Source: Tepiditoga spiralis
Lineage (GTDB): Bacteria > Thermotogota > Thermotogae > Petrotogales > Petrotogaceae
Length of the DNA: 64,000 nucleotides
Direction: 5' to 3'
NCBI RefSeq assembly: GCF_014701195.1
Contig: NZ_AP018712.1
Span: 2,126,501 to 2,190,500, forward strand
Positions 63,623 through 64,000 of this stretch are shown piece by piece. Both the position numbers and the translations under genes were made by a program. The notes under the pieces are model-generated. The model was given only the letters and a program-made list of their open reading frames with translations. It did not search any database and had not been told where the DNA came from. Positions within the stretch are counted from its first letter, which is position 1. The number at the start of each line of letters is the position of its first letter.

Positions 63623-64000
63623 TGAATCATTTAAGATTTGAAGAATACAATATAGGAAATAATTCTGGAATTTTTTTTACAATAGATAAATTTTTATATT
63701 CAACGCAAAGCAAATATCAAAGGATAGATGTATTTGAAACACCTGAATTTGGAAGAGTTTTTACACTTGATGGACTTACTATGACAAGGGAATCAGATGA
63801 ATTTATATATCATGAAATGATAACTCATGTTCCTATGTTTATACATCCTAATCCTAAGAATGTATTGATAATAGGTGGAGGAGATGGAGGAACTTCAAGA
63901 GAGGTTTTAAAACATCCATCAGTAGAGAATGTTATTATGTGTGAAATAGACTCAGATGTTGTAAACGTTGCTAAAGAATTTTTACCTACAACTTCTTGTG
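63622..64000 (+). CDS. speE: Spermidine synthase (cut by window edge)
   Basis: The first 126 residues of a polyamine aminopropyltransferase: N-terminal beta domain (YSTQSKYQRIDVFETPEFGRV, then LDGLTMTRESDEFIYHEM) and the start of the Rossmann domain with VLIIGGGDGGTSREVLKH and CEIDSDVV. GGAGGTG precedes the ATG. It transfers aminopropyl from decarboxylated SAM to putrescine. The rest lies outside the window. Confidence 0.95.
   Translation, partial: MNHLRFEEYNIGNNSGIFFTIDKFLYSTQSKYQRIDVFETPEFGRVFTLDGLTMTRESDEFIYHEMITHVPMFIHPNPKNVLIIGGGDGGTSREVLKHPSVENVIMCEIDSDVVNVAKEFLPTTSC

Overview
The window is very AT-rich chromosomal DNA (roughly a quarter G+C by eye), densely coded, with strong ribosome binding sites. 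Three features point to the Thermotogota: phosphoglycerate kinase and triosephosphate isomerase are one fused protein just downstream of gap; a xenobiotic-response/cupin regulator sits directly before speD and speE; and an FtsA-like protein, MutS2, a short EF-Ts and predicted beta-barrel proteins occur together. The low G+C suggests a Petrotogales-type member (Marinitoga, Geotoga or Oceanotoga-like) rather than Thermotoga; the genus is an inference. The content is mostly core metabolism and information processing. I saw no prophage, insertion sequence, CRISPR array or rRNA operon.

Layout: 1-3.3 kb holds the end of a glycosidase-like gene, a small secreted protein and an OmpR/EnvZ-type two-component pair. 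Then come tRNA-Arg and tRNA-Ser, an MFS transporter, and a class III fructose-1,6-bisphosphatase. From 7 to 15.1 kb the minus strand carries eno and pyrH, tsf, and a tight six-gene run ftsY - DUF2225 - LysM/3D lipoprotein - Rrf2 regulator - mnmA - coaD. From 15.3 to 18.2 kb a consensus promoter drives a four-gene operon (DUF2089 regulator, DUF4097 adhesin-like protein, two LiaF-like membrane proteins) that looks like an envelope-stress module. It is followed by an amidohydrolase-fold protein without its metal ligands, a WecG/TagA glycosyltransferase, trigger factor, tRNA-Asp, tRNA-Cys and two small unknown proteins.

From 22.9 to 27.2 kb are pgk-tpi, gap, ybaB and a membrane protein. Then follow a radical SAM/HhH enzyme, an AAA-ATPase/PD-(D/E)XK protein, recN with a HEAT-repeat protein, tmRNA, a REC-GGDEF protein, a 2-hydroxyacid dehydrogenase, a GAF protein and tRNA-Leu(CAG). 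From 37.3 to 52.2 kb lies a long minus-strand run: remA-like - clpP - mutS - asp23 - nusB - dxs - beta-barrel - mutS2 - ftsA-like - acpS - ligA - yqeY - tolB-like. Its last ten genes are almost all overlapping or within a few bases of each other. From 52.3 kb are a CDF cation exporter, obgE and nadD, then tRNA-Leu(GAG), an aldehyde dehydrogenase, a GNAT protein and sdaAA. The mreB-mreC-mreD-mrdA rod-shape operon follows, and finally an autoregulated-looking XRE/cupin - speD - speE polyamine operon cut by the window edge.

Best leads: (1) an A10 run at the PGK/TPI junction where slippage either way meets a stop at once, giving free PGK; (2) a probable AUU start codon for mutS2; (3) a perfect 16-bp inverted repeat over the -10 of the polyamine-operon regulator; (4) an SsnA-like amidohydrolase that has lost its metal site; (5) the DUF2089/DUF4097/LiaF-like operon, whose first two proteins share the same C-terminal helical hairpin.
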